A stretch of DNA of 64,000 bases from Mycobacterium sp. GTDB lineage: Bacteria > Actinomycetota > Actinomycetes > Mycobacteriales > Mycobacteriaceae. The position numbers and the translations under genes are program-made. The notes below the pieces were generated by a model that saw only the letters and a program-made list of their open reading frames with translations, was not told the origin of the DNA and searched no databases. Position 1 is the first letter of the stretch. Each line of letters starts with the position of its first letter. This document shows positions 23,175 to 33,300 of the stretch, piece after piece. Location of the stretch: assembly GCF_008709575.1 (NCBI RefSeq), contig NZ_VYIK01000007.1, forward strand, positions 1 to 64,000, written 5' to 3'.

Positions 23175-24606
23175 CCACCGACTGCAGCTCCACATATTCG
23201 GCCAGGCCCTCGGGACCGAACTCGCGGCCGATGCCGGATTGTTTGAAACCGCCGAAGGGGCTGGTGAGATCAAGGGTGTACATGTTGATGCCGTAGGTGC
23301 CGGTGCGCACGCCGGCGGCGATCTCGAGGCCATGGGCGACGTCGGCGGTCCACACCGATCCGGCCAGCCCGTAATCGCTGTCGTTGGCGATGCGGACCGC
23401 GTCGTCCTCATCGCGGTAGGTCAGCACGGTCAGCACCGGCCCGAATATCTCCTCGCGGGCAATGCGCATGTCGTTGTGGGCGTCGACGAACAGAGTTGGC
23501 CGAACGTACCAGCCGCGATCGGACGGCGGATCCTCGCCGCCGAGCACCATGCGTGCGCCCTCGTGCAAACCGGAGCGAATGTAGTCCTGCACCCGGTGTT
23601 GTTGACGTCGGGCCACCAGGGGTCCGATGTCGGTTGCCTCGTCGGCGGGGTCGCCCACCTGCAGGCTCCCCATCATCTCAGCCAACGCGTCGACCACTTC
23701 GTCGCGGCGCCGTTCGCTGACCAGGATGCGGGTCTGGGCGACGCAGGCCTGGCCGTTGTTCATCAGGCTGGCGGTTTTCAGGCCGGCGACCGTTTCGTCG
23801 ATGTCGGCGTCGTCCAAGATGATCGCTGCCGACTTGCCGCCCAGCTCAAGGCTCACCCGCTTGAGCTGTTCACCGCAGAGGGCAGCGATCCGCCGGCCGA
23901 CGGCGCTGGAACCGGTAAAGGCGATCTTGTCCACGCCAGGATGCCGCACCAGGGCCTCACCGACGTCCGCTCCACCGGGCAGTACTGAGACAACCCCGTC
24001 CGGCAGGCCGACCTGCTCGATCATTTCGGCCAACCACAATGCATCCAGCGGCGTTTCGGGAGCTGGTTTGACGATCACCGCACACCCCGCGATCAGGGCG
24101 GGAATCAGCTTGGGCATGATCAGGAATTGCGGGACGTTCCACGGCACGATAGCGCCCACCACGCCGACCGGAGCCCGACGCAGGTGTACCTCGCCCAGTA
24201 ATCCCTGGCGACGCTCGACCCAGGCGAAATCGCGGGCGGTTGCCAGCGTCAGGTGCATCATCGACGCCGCGCCCGCAGCCTGGCCCAGCCTGCTGAAGCT
24301 GCGTGGCGAACCCATCTCGGCGGTGATCAAATCGGCCATGTCGTCGAGGTGGCCGGCATAGATCGCAGCCAGCTCTTCGACCTTGTGCATGCGCTCGCGA
24401 GGGTCAAGCCGCGGCCAGGGACCGTCGTCAAATGCTCGCCTGGCGGCCGCGACCGCCTTGTCGACGTCTGCCGGGCCGGCTGCCGGCGCGGAGCCGATCG
24501 GCTCTTCCGAATGTGGTGAGATGACCGTTATCGGTTCTCGGATTGAGGGTTTGCACCACTGACCGCCGATGAAAAGCTCTTGGTATGACCGATGTTCGAG
24601 CATCAT
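23137..24606 (-). CDS. NAD(P)-dependent aldehyde dehydrogenase
   Basis: 489-residue ALDH superfamily enzyme oxidising an aldehyde to the acid. Key residues are visible: Asn157 in VPWNVPQ, Lys180 in VKPAPETP, general base Glu254 in LELGGKSA, nucleophile Cys288 in NNGQACVAQ, and EEIFGPVL late in the protein. ATG at 24604-24606 is used; a second ATG directly after it is equally possible given GGGTGG upstream. It is divergent from the lipocalin-like gene and its 3' end overlaps the hydratase gene. A P450 or alcohol dehydrogenase product would be a natural substrate. Confidence 0.92.
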   Translation of the reverse strand: MMLEHRSYQELFIGGQWCKPSIREPITVISPHSEEPIGSAPAAGPADVDKAVAAARRAFDDGPWPRLDPRERMHKVEELAAIYAGHLDDMADLITAEMGSPRSFSRLGQAAGAASMMHLTLATARDFAWVERRQGLLGEVHLRRAPVGVVGAIVPWNVPQFLIMPKLIPALIAGCAVIVKPAPETPLDALWLAEMIEQVGLPDGVVSVLPGGADVGEALVRHPGVDKIAFTGSSAVGRRIAALCGEQLKRVSLELGGKSAAIILDDADIDETVAGLKTASLMNNGQACVAQTRILVSERRRDEVVDALAEMMGSLQVGDPADEATDIGPLVARRQQHRVQDYIRSGLHEGARMVLGGEDPPSDRGWYVRPTLFVDAHNDMRIAREEIFGPVLTVLTYRDEDDAVRIANDSDYGLAGSVWTADVAHGLEIAAGVRTGTYGINMYTLDLTSPFGGFKQSGIGREFGPEGLAEYVELQSVVSSGALPPLSAT

Positions 24607-24641
24607 TGCACCACCCTGGAAAAGCCGACCGGCTATTGCTG

Positions 24642-24653
24642 CTAACATAGCAA
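24642..24653. promoter_or_regulatory. promoter-like CTAACATAGCAA in a divergent gap
   Basis: CTAACATAGCAA lies 36 bp upstream of the aldehyde dehydrogenase start. On the minus strand it reads TTGCTATGTTAG, giving a -10 hexamer TATGTT preceded by TGC. The same 11 bases occur in front of bkaR (47447-47457), and nearly the same at 12667. It is best read as a -10 promoter core. Confidence 0.4.
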
Positions 24654-24723
24654 AAAAGCATGCGAGTCGCGGTAATGGCATCCGCAGCGGGTCACCGCCC
24701 GACCACCGAACCTAAGGCGTGAG

Positions 24724-25884
24724 GTGAACGACCACTGGCGCCGCTATCCGTTTCGCCTGACGCCCCACGACGGGGCGCTGGATTTCCCCGCTGCCGAGGG
24801 GGCCCACTCGGACTACGAGTCCGACACCTGGTTCATCTCCGGCGAGCTGACCGGCGAATCGGGCCGCTCGTTTGCCTTCCTGACGATCTTCAACAAGAAC
24901 CGCCCCGGCGGATCAGTGGTCGCCGACTTTTACACGCTGGCACTCTTCGATTGCGGCACAGGAAGATACGGTACCTACACCGACTACGATATGCCGCCGG
25001 CCAATCTTGGCGCAACGACTCCGAAACTCACGGCCGCCGCGGGACACCTCGATATTCGATACACCAGTAGTGCCGGCGCCGCGGCGTGGACCACCTGCCG
25101 CGACGATGACGGCCACCTGCAGCCCTACAGCTACCGCGTCAACCTTGTCGGGCAGGACCAGGCCGGTCGGCCGATGGGACTGGATCTTGCCGTCACACCG
25201 AGCCGCCCGCCGGTGCCGCTCGGCGCGTCGAGATATCACGGTAGGGTGGCCTGCTTCGGCCAGGAGGGCACCTACTCGTACTTCCAGACCGGCGTGGCGA
25301 TGCGCGGGACACTGAACTGGGGTGACACGCACGAGCCCGTCAGCGGCGAGGCCGGCCATATCGATCGGCAGTGGTTTCCCAAGTATGCCGGCGGTGGGGG
25401 AACCGGGGGAGACCCGCGAGCCCGCTCGCACGAATGGCGCACGATCAGCCTGGACAACGGCATCGACCTGAGTATCTGGCGGCAGTTCGACCGCACAGCA
25501 GCCAATGCGTTACAGCCGTTTTCGGGCATCACGGTCAGTTATCCGGATCCGGCTGACGCACCGGACTGCGTCGAGGACGTCGAGGTCGTCATCGACAGCT
25601 ACGTGCGGTGGCCGGAGTCGGTCCGCCCGTTGGTGCCGCCGGTGGCCGCCGAGCGTTTCATGCCGGACCGCCACCGGATCACATGTGCCACATTGCAACT
25701 CGATCTCGCCGGCGAACCGCTCGTCGCTGCGCCGGCGCATGCCCTGCCGATCGAATACATGTCGGGGCCGTTTCGGTATCGGGGCACGTTTCACGGAAAA
25801 CCGGTGAGCGGCTTTGGCTTTTACGAGCGCTCGCTGGCGTTGTACCGGGATTGGGAACTGATCGACGTCCGGCTGACCGACTGA
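24724..25884 (+). CDS. AttH/CrtC-like lipocalin-fold protein
   Basis: 386-residue protein with the features of the AttH / hydroxyneurosporene synthase (CrtC) superfamily: an N-terminal strand with SDTWFISGELTG, a central GHIDRQWFPKYAG (like the G-x-x-W-x-D-R-x-W motif of the family) and a C-terminal GFGFYERSL. No signal peptide or membrane segment is visible. CrtC enzymes hydrate isoprenoid double bonds, and other members are thought to bind or modify lipids or terpenoids. GTG at 24724 is used; no strong ribosome-binding site was found. It is a single-gene unit, and the last gene of the accessory island before the conserved fas region. Confidence 0.7.
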   Translation: MNDHWRRYPFRLTPHDGALDFPAAEGAHSDYESDTWFISGELTGESGRSFAFLTIFNKNRPGGSVVADFYTLALFDCGTGRYGTYTDYDMPPANLGATTPKLTAAAGHLDIRYTSSAGAAAWTTCRDDDGHLQPYSYRVNLVGQDQAGRPMGLDLAVTPSRPPVPLGASRYHGRVACFGQEGTYSYFQTGVAMRGTLNWGDTHEPVSGEAGHIDRQWFPKYAGGGGTGGDPRARSHEWRTISLDNGIDLSIWRQFDRTAANALQPFSGITVSYPDPADAPDCVEDVEVVIDSYVRWPESVRPLVPPVAAERFMPDRHRITCATLQLDLAGEPLVAAPAHALPIEYMSGPFRYRGTFHGKPVSGFGFYERSLALYRDWELIDVRLTD

Positions 25885-25886
25885 GG

Positions 25887-25906
25887 CCGGCTGGTTGGCC
25901 AGGCCG
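25887..25906 (+). terminator. hairpin after the AttH/CrtC-like gene
   Basis: CCGGCTGG-TTGG-CCAGGCCGG forms an 8-bp stem with one bulged G, starting 3 nt after the stop codon. There is no U-tract. It is a plausible terminator at the right edge of the accessory island. Confidence 0.4.
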
Positions 25907-26101
25907 GTACCCGCCGAGTGTGCGTCCAGGGCGCCGATACGCCGCTTGGATTCAGACGGTCGCCGCCCTCAGTTCACAACCGAAACCCCGGTGCGCTGCA
26001 GGGGGACACCGGCCCGCTGCTGGCGGTCGCGCAGACCTGGCCGTGCCCAGTGATACAGGTGTGACGAGTGCAAGTTCCTGTGGTCGTTGATACGCTTGCC
26101 G
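25907..26101. other. gap between island and fas region, no gene seen
   Basis: I see no supported gene, tRNA or repeat here. The right end carries the promoter of the DUF1906 gene. This is the junction between the accessory genes and the conserved fas synteny block. Confidence 0.4.
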
Positions 26102-26107
26102 TATTCT
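26102..26107 (+). promoter_or_regulatory. -10 box giving a probably leaderless mRNA
   Basis: TATTCT (TAnnnT) ends 7 bp before the ATG at 26115, so transcription should start at or within 2 nt of the start codon. No ribosome-binding site is present. Leaderless messages are frequent in mycobacteria. Confidence 0.45.
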
Positions 26108-26114
26108 GTGGCAT

Positions 26115-26837
26115 ATGCCAGTGACCCGTCGTGACGTGCTCAAGGGCGCGATGGCGATGCCTGTGTTGCTCGGTCTTAGTGCCACGGCGTCGGTGCTGCG
26201 CGCCGCGGCCGCCTCGGCGGGTCCGCTGGGCATCCTGCTGGACTACGCGGCCGGGGTGATCCCGGCCAGCGAGATCAAGGCAGCAGGTGCCGTCGGCGCC
26301 GTTCGTTACGTCTCGGATCGCCGGCCGGGCGGCGCCTGGATGCTCGGCAAGCCGATCCAGCTATCCGAGGCGCGGGACCTCGCGTCCAACGGCCTCAAGA
26401 TCGTCTCGTGCTATCAGTACGGCAAGCAGGACACCGCCGATTGGCTCGGTGGCGAAAAGGCCGGCATCGCCCACGCCAAGCGGGGGTGGCAACTGCACAC
26501 CGCCGCGGGTGGCCCGGCCAGCGCCCCGATCTACGCCTCCATCGACGACAACCCGTCCTATGAGCAGTACAAAGAGCAGGTGGCGCCGTATCTGCGGGGT
26601 TGGGAGGCGGTGCTCGGGCACCAGCGAGTCGGTGTCTATGCCAACTCCAAGACCATCGACTGGGCGTTGCAGGATGGTCTGGGCTCCTACTTCTGGCAGC
26701 ACAACTGGGGCTCGCCGCACGGATACAGCCATCCCGCCGCGAACCTGCACCAGGTTGAGATCGACAAGCGCCGCGTCGGCGGCGTCGGCGTCGACATCAA
26801 CAACATCCTCAAGCCGCAGTTCGGGCAATGGGCCTGA
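26115..26837 (+). CDS. Tat-exported DUF1906 protein (Rv2525c-like)
   Basis: 240-residue secreted protein with a twin-arginine signal (VTRRDVLKGAM, then a hydrophobic stretch ending in ASA near residue 35). The mature domain is DUF1906, a TIM-barrel resembling glycoside hydrolases; acidic candidates for the active site are in GILLDYAAG and YASIDDNPS. It matches M. tuberculosis Rv2525c in length, signal type and position just upstream of fas. That protein is a Tat substrate linked to cell-envelope integrity; its substrate is not established as far as I know. It precedes fas by 488 bp and is probably transcribed on its own. Confidence 0.92.
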   Translation: MPVTRRDVLKGAMAMPVLLGLSATASVLRAAAASAGPLGILLDYAAGVIPASEIKAAGAVGAVRYVSDRRPGGAWMLGKPIQLSEARDLASNGLKIVSCYQYGKQDTADWLGGEKAGIAHAKRGWQLHTAAGGPASAPIYASIDDNPSYEQYKEQVAPYLRGWEAVLGHQRVGVYANSKTIDWALQDGLGSYFWQHNWGSPHGYSHPAANLHQVEIDKRRVGGVGVDINNILKPQFGQWA

Positions 26838-27090
26838 CGCACCGATCCGTCGCCTGCAGCCGGTGAGCCGAACCGACCGACCTGACCCGCGGGTAGGGTT
26901 CCAGCAAACTTCGGGCGCTATTTCCGCACGGGGTCGGCCGTCCGGGCGGAGGCCCGCGTACTCACCACATTTTGTGCATAACGATTTGATAACAATATAG
27001 CTTTGATCTGCGCTGTTGTGCTACTCGAGCGTAACCACCTGCATCCAGCGGGTTTGTTTGGAGCGGTTCTGGGCACCGTCGGACCGGGTG

Positions 27091-27099
27091 TTATCCACA
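27091..27099 (+). promoter_or_regulatory. perfect DnaA-box sequence TTATCCACA
   Basis: TTATCCACA matches the high-affinity DnaA consensus exactly. It stands alone about 230 bp upstream of fas, so it is not an origin. DnaA binding here would be a regulatory link between replication and lipid synthesis, but one 9-mer can occur by chance. Confidence 0.3.
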
Positions 27100-27164
27100 G
27101 CACACCTACCCGAGCGTAGAACTCGCCAGTAACCGATCGGCGCCGGGAAAGCCCCCGGTTCTTA

Positions 27165-27181
27165 TGCCACTCTTAGTGGCA
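27165..27181. promoter_or_regulatory. inverted repeat upstream of fas
   Basis: TGCCACT-CTT-AGTGGCA has perfect 7-bp arms and lies 144 bp upstream of the fas GTG. The fas promoter of mycobacteria is known to be controlled by the TetR-type activator FasR. I cannot confirm that this is its site, but it is the only tidy palindrome in the gap. Confidence 0.35.
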
Positions 27182-27275
27182 GTCGATGGCTGAACGTTAG
27201 GGTGGCGCGCCGAACCGGCGGGTGAGGGCAGGCGCCGGGCCGCGACCTGGAGGGCGACGCCGCCACGTTAGACCG

Positions 27276-27329
27276 ATGAGCAGCACCATGAGCAGCACCG
27301 TGAGCAGAACGAGGAGACGGGCACCGTGA
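27276..27329 (+). CDS. 17-codon leader ORF overlapping the fas start
   Basis: A short reading frame from ATG 27276 to TGA 27327-27329 encodes MSSTMSSTVSRTRRRAP. Its first eight codons are an exact 12-bp duplication (ATGAGCAGCACC twice). Its stop overlaps the fas GTG as GTGA, the same 4-bp coupling seen between operon genes here. No good ribosome-binding site precedes it (GGAGG is 22 nt away), so it may be read from a leaderless transcript or not at all. The fas gene has its own GAGGAG at 27311-27316. Ser/Thr- and Arg-rich content does not suggest a metabolite-sensing attenuator. Whether it is translated is unproven. Confidence 0.35.
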   Translation: MSSTMSSTVSRTRRRAP

Positions 27330-30300
27330 CGATCGACGAGCACGACCGGAGTTCCCCGGCCCGGCAAGGCAAGGCGCCGCGCGACCGCGACGAGATCACT
27401 GCGGAGGCCACACCGGGCACCCACGCTCTAGTCGATCGCCTGGTCGCCGGCGAACCCTATGCCGTCGCGTTCGGGGGGCAGGGCAGTGCCTGGTTGGAGA
27501 ACCTCGAAGAGTTGATGTCCTCGGCCGGCATCGAGTCCGAGTTGGCGACGTTGGTCGGCGAGGTCGATCTGCTGTTGGACCCGGTCGCCCGCGAGGTGGT
27601 GGTCGTGCGCCCGATCGGCTTCGAGCCGCTGCGCTGGGTGCGCGCCCTGGCTGCCGAGGATCCGATTCCGTCCGTCAAGCAGCTGACCTCGGCGGCGGTG
27701 TCGGTGCCCGGTGTGCTGCTCACCCAGATAGCGGCGATACGCGCGCTGACCCGACAGGGGTTGGATCTCGCCGCGAGCCCGCCGGTGGCGGTCGCCGGGC
27801 ACTCCCAGGGCGTGCTCGGGGTCGAGTCGCTGAAAGCCGGGGGTACCCGGGACGTGGAGCTGCTGGCCCTGGCCCAGCTGATCGGGGCTGCCGGCACGCT
27901 GGTAGCCCGTCGTCGCGGCATCGCGATCCTGGGTGACCGCCCGCCGATGGTCTCGGTCGGCAATGCCGATCCCGCGCGGATCGAGCGGCTGCTGGCGGAG
28001 TTCGCCAGCGACGTCCGGACCGTGCTGCCGCCGGTGCTGTCCATCCGCAACGGCCGCCGTTCGGTCGTCATCACCGGCACACCCGAACAATTGTCGCGTT
28101 TCGAGCTCTACTGCAGGCAGATCTCGCAGAAAGAGGAAGCCGACCGTAAGAGGAAAATCCGCGGCGGTGAGGTTTTCGCGCCGGTTTTCGACCCGGTGCA
28201 GGTCGAGGTCGGTTTCCACACGCCGCGGCTGGGCGATGGCGTTGAGCTGGTCGCCGGGTGGGCCGAAAAACTCGATCTCGACGTCGAATTGGCCCGAGCC
28301 ATGGCCGAAGCCATCCTCGTGCGGCCGGTCGACTGGGTGGACGAGATCGACGGCTTGCACGCGGCCGGCGCCCGATGGATTCTCGACCTGGGACCCGGCG
28401 ACATCCTCACCCGGCTGACCGCGCCGGTGATCCGCGGTCTCGGCGTCGGGATCGTAGCTGCGGCGACCCGCGGCGGTCAGCGCAACCTCTTCACCGTCGG
28501 CGCCATTCCGGAAGTGGCCCGGGCCTGGTCGAGCTACGCCCCCGCGCTGATTCGCCTGCCCGACGGACGGGTCAAACTCTCGACGAAGTTCACCCGGCTG
28601 ACCGGCCGCTCACCGATCCTGCTGGCCGGCATGACACCGACCACGGTCGACGCCAAGATCGTCGCTGCCGCCGCCAACGCCGGGCACTGGGCCGAATTAG
28701 CCGGCGGGGGACAGGTCACCGAGCCGATCTTCAATGACCGCATCGAGGAGCTCACCGGGTTGCTGGAGCCCGGGCGCACCTTCCAGTTCAACGCGCTGTT
28801 CCTCGACCCCTACCTGTGGAAGCTGCAGGTCGGTGGAAAACGCTTGGTGCAGAAGGCCCGTCAGTCCGGCGCACCGATCGACGGCCTGGTCGTCAGCGCG
28901 GGCATCCCCGAACTGGAGGAGGCCGTCGAGCTCATCGATGAGCTGAACGGAATCGGCATCAGTCACGTGGTGTTCAAGCCGGGCACCGTCGAGCAGATCC
29001 GGTCGGTGATCCGCATCGCCACCGAGGTGTCCACCAAACCGGTGATCGTGCACATCGAGGGCGGTCGCGCCGGCGGTCATCACTCCTGGGAAGACCTCGA
29101 CGACCTGCTGCTGGCGACCTACTCGGAGCTACGCTCGCGGCCCAACATCACCGTGTGCGTCGGCGGGGGGATCGGCACACCGGAGCGGGCCGCCGACTAC
29201 CTGACGGGGCGCTGGGCGCAGGCGCACGGCTTCCCGCCGATGCCGGTGGACGGCATCCTGGTCGGCACTGCGGCGATGGCCACCAAAGAAGCCACCACGT
29301 CGCCGTCGGTCAAGCGGATGCTGGTCCAGACCACCGGCACCGATCAGTGGATCAGCGCCGGCAAAGCCCAGGGCGGGATGGCGTCCAGTCGCAGCCAGCT
29401 CGGCGCGGACATCCACGAGATCGACAACGCCGCCTCACGCTGCGGCCGGCTGCTCGACGAGGTCGCCGGCGACGCCGAGGCCGTGGCCGCCCGCCGCGAC
29501 GAAATCATCGCGGCGATGGCTGCCACCGCCAAGCCGTACTTCGGCGACGTCGGCGAGATGACATACCTGCGGTGGCTGCGCCGCTACGTGGAACTGGCCA
29601 TCGGTGACGGCAACTCCACCGCCGACACCGCCGCCCCGGGCAGCCCGTGGCTGGCCGACACCTGGCGCGACCGCTTCCAGCAGATGCTGCAGCGGGCCGA
29701 GGCGCGGCTGCATCCGCAGGACTGCGGCCCGATCGAGACGCTGTTCGGCGACCAGTCGCTGCTGGAGCGGCCCGACGATGCCATCGCAGCGCTGCTGGAG
29801 CGTTACCCCGACGCCGACACCGTGCAGCTGCACCCGGCCGACGTCGCGTTCTTCCTCACGCTGTGCAAGACGCCGGGCAAGCCGGTCAACTTCGTGCCGG
29901 TCATCGACAAGGACGTGCGCCGCTGGTGGCGCAGCGACTCGCTGTGGCAGGCGCACGACGCCCGCTACGACGCCGACCAGGTCTGCATCATTCCCGGTAT
30001 CGCCTCGGTGGCCGGCATCACCCGCGTCGACGAACCGGTCGGCGAGTTGCTGGACCGCTTCGAGCAGGCCACCATCGACGAGGTGGTCTCGGCCGGTCTG
30101 CCGCCGGTGTCGGTGACCGCGCGCCGGCAGGGCCGCACCGATGTGAGCGGTCCGCTCGCCGTCGTCCTCGACGCCCCCGACGTGCTGTGGGCCGGACGAG
30201 CGATCATCAACCCGGTCCATCGCATCGCCGATCCCGCCGACTGGCAGGTGCATGACGGGGGCGACAACACCCACGCCACCCACCTGTCCACCGGCGCCCG

Positions 30301-33300
30301 ACTGCACTGCGACGGTGCGCAGGTGGTGCTGAGCGTGCCGATCTCGGGGACCTGGATCGACATCCGGTTCACGCTGCCCGCCGCCACGATGGACGGCGGG
30401 ATTCCGCTGGTCAGCACCGAGGATGCCGTGGCCGCCATGCGGGCGGTGCTGGCCATCGCCGCGGGTGTGGACGGGCCGGATGCGTTGCCGGACATGCGCG
30501 GCGGGACGGCTACCGTGACCGTGGGCTGGGACCCCGAGCGGGTGGCCGACCACACCGGTGTCACCGCCACTTTCGGCGAACCGCTGGCGCCGAGCTTGCG
30601 CACAGTGCCCGACGCGCTGGTGGGCAGCTGCTGGCCGGCGGTGTTCGCGGCGATCGGCTCGGCCGTCACCGACACCGGCGTTCCGGTCGTCGAGGGCTTG
30701 CTGAGCCTGGTGCACCTCGACCACGCCGTGCATCTGGTCGGGCAGCTACCCACTGTCGGGGCGGCATTGACGGTGACCGCAACCGCGTCCACGGCCACCG
30801 ACACCGAGATCGGCCGCGTAGTCCCCGTTTCGGTGACGGTGACCGATGCCGAGGGTGCGGTGCTGGCCACTTTGCAGGAGCGGTTCGCGATCCGCGGGCG
30901 CACCGGCGCTGCCGAGCTCACCGATCCGGTGCGCGCCGGCGGTGCGGTGTCCGACAACGCCACCGACACCCCGCGGCGCCGACGCCGCGACGTGACCCTG
31001 AGCGCCCCGGTCGACATGCGTCCGTTCGCGGTGGTCTCCGGTGACCACAACCCGATCCACACCGACCGGGCCGCCGCGCTGCTGGCCGGACTGGAATCGC
31101 CGATCGTGCACGGGATGTGGCTGTCTGCTGCCGCCCAGCACGTGGTGACGGCGACCGACGGTGCGGCGCGTCCGCCGGCCCGGCTGGTCGGTTGGACGGC
31201 GCGCTTTTTAGGCATGGTGCGCCCCGGCGACGTGGTCGACTTTCGGGTGGACCGGGTCGGGATCGACCAGGGCGCCGAGATCGTGGAGGTCGCCGCCCGC
31301 ATCGGCTCGGACCTGGTGATGTCGGCGACGGCGCGACTGGCCGCGCCCAAGACGGTCTATGCGTTCCCCGGGCAGGGCATCCAGCACAAGGGGATGGGCA
31401 TGGAGGTGCGGGCCCGCTCCAAGGCCGCCCGCAAAGTGTGGGACGACGCAGACAAGTTCACCCGAGAGATCCTGGGCTTCTCGGTGCTGCAAGTGGTGCG
31501 CGACAACCCGACCAGCATCATCGCCAGGGGCGTGCACTACCACCACCCCGAAGGGGTGTTGTACCTGACGCAGTTCACCCAAGTCGCCATGGCGACGGTG
31601 GCCGCAGCCCAGGTCGCCGAGATGCGCGAGCGGGGCGCGTTCGTCGAAGACGCGATCGCCTGCGGTCACTCCGTCGGCGAGTACACCGCGCTGGCGTGCG
31701 TGACCGGCTTCTACGAACTGGAGACCATGCTGGAAACGGTATTCCAGCGCGGGTCCAACATGCACGACATCGTGCCGCGCGACGAGCTCGGTCGCTCCAA
31801 CTACCGGTTGGCCGCGATCCGCCCGTCGCAGATCGACCTCGACGACGCCGACGTGCCAGCGTTCGTCGCCGAAATCTCCCAACGCACCGGTGAGTTCCTC
31901 GAGATCGTCAACTACAACCTGCGCGGTTCGCAGTATGCGATCGCCGGCACGGTCCGTGGTCTGCAAGCACTGGAGGCCGAGGTCGAGCGGCGCCGGGAAA
32001 TCACCGGCGGCAAGCGGTCCTTCATCCTGGTCCCGGGGATCGACGTCCCGTTCCACTCGCGCGTGCTGCGGGTCGGCGTGCCCGAATTCCGGCGTTCGCT
32101 GGACCGCATGCTGCCGCGCGGCAAGGATCCCGACCGGATCATCGGGCGCTACATCCCCAACCTGGTACCTCGGCCGTTCAGCCTGGACCGCGACTTCATC
32201 CAGGAGATCCGGGATCTGGTGCCCGCCGAGCCGCTGGATCCGATCCTGGCCGACTACGACACCTGGCGCCGCGAACGCCCCCGGGAGATGGCGCGCATCG
32301 TGTTCATCGAATTGTTGGCCTGGCAGTTCGCCAGTCCGGTGCGGTGGATCGAAACGCAGGACCTGCTGTTCACCGAGGAGGCCGCCGGCGGCCTGGGTGT
32401 GGAGCGGTTCGTCGAGATCGGGGTGAAGTCGGCGCCGACGGTCGCCGGGCTGGCCGCCAACACCCTCAAGCTGCCCGAATACGCGCACAGCACCGTGGAG
32501 GTGCTGAACGCCGAGCGCGACGCCGCGGTGTTGTTCGCCACCGACACCGACCCCGAGCCGGAACCGGCCGGTCACGAGGAGCCGGAATCGGTTGTGCCCG
32601 AGGCGGTCACGACTGAGGAGATTCCGGCGCCGGCGCCCGCTACCGCGCCGTCCGGAGGCCCCCGCCCCGACGACATCCCGTTCGACGCCGCCGACGCCAC
32701 GCTGGCGTTGATCGCGTTGTCGGCCAAGATGCGCATCGACCAGATCGAGCCCCTGGACTCCATCGAGGCGATCACCGACGGGGCGTCGTCGCGCCGTAAT
32801 CAGCTGCTGGTCGACCTGGGTTCGGAGCTGAACCTGGGCGCGATCGACGGCGCCGCCGAAACCGACCTGGCCGGGTTGCGGTCGCAGGTCACCAAGCTTG
32901 CCCGCACCTACCGGCCGTTCGGCCCGGTCCTTTCCGATGCGATCAACGACCAGCTGCGCACGGCTCTGGGCCCGGCGGGCAAACGGCCGGGCGTCATCGC
33001 CGAGCGGGTGAAGAAAACCTGGGAACTCGGCGACGGATGGGCCACCCACGTCATGGTCGAGGTCGCGTTGGGTACCCGGGAGGGCACCAGCGTGCGCGGC
33101 GGCGCGCTGGGCAACCTGCACGAGGGCGCGCTGGCCGACGCCGCCGCCGTCGACAAGGTGATCGACGCCGCGGTGGCCGCGGTGGCCGCGCGCCACGGCG
33201 TCTCGGTGACGTTGCCGTCGTCGGGTGCGGCCGGGGCGACCGTCGACGCGGCCGCGCTGGCCGAATTCACCGCTCAGATCACCGGCCGCGACGGCGTCCT

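Larger units (their letters stand above)
26838..27275. other. long regulatory gap upstream of fas
   Basis: No protein or RNA gene is evident apart from the leader ORF that follows. It holds an AT-rich stretch at about 26978-27006 (ATAACGATTTGATAACAATA), a perfect DnaA-box sequence at 27091-27099, and an inverted repeat at 27165-27181. The AT-rich block looks like a promoter core in otherwise GC-rich DNA. The gap is unusually long for this window, consistent with complex control of fatty acid synthesis. Confidence 0.5.

Noticed and set aside
27091..27099. DnaA box as part of a replication origin
   Set aside because: It is a single box with no cluster, no dnaA/dnaN genes and no AT-rich unwinding region of origin type.
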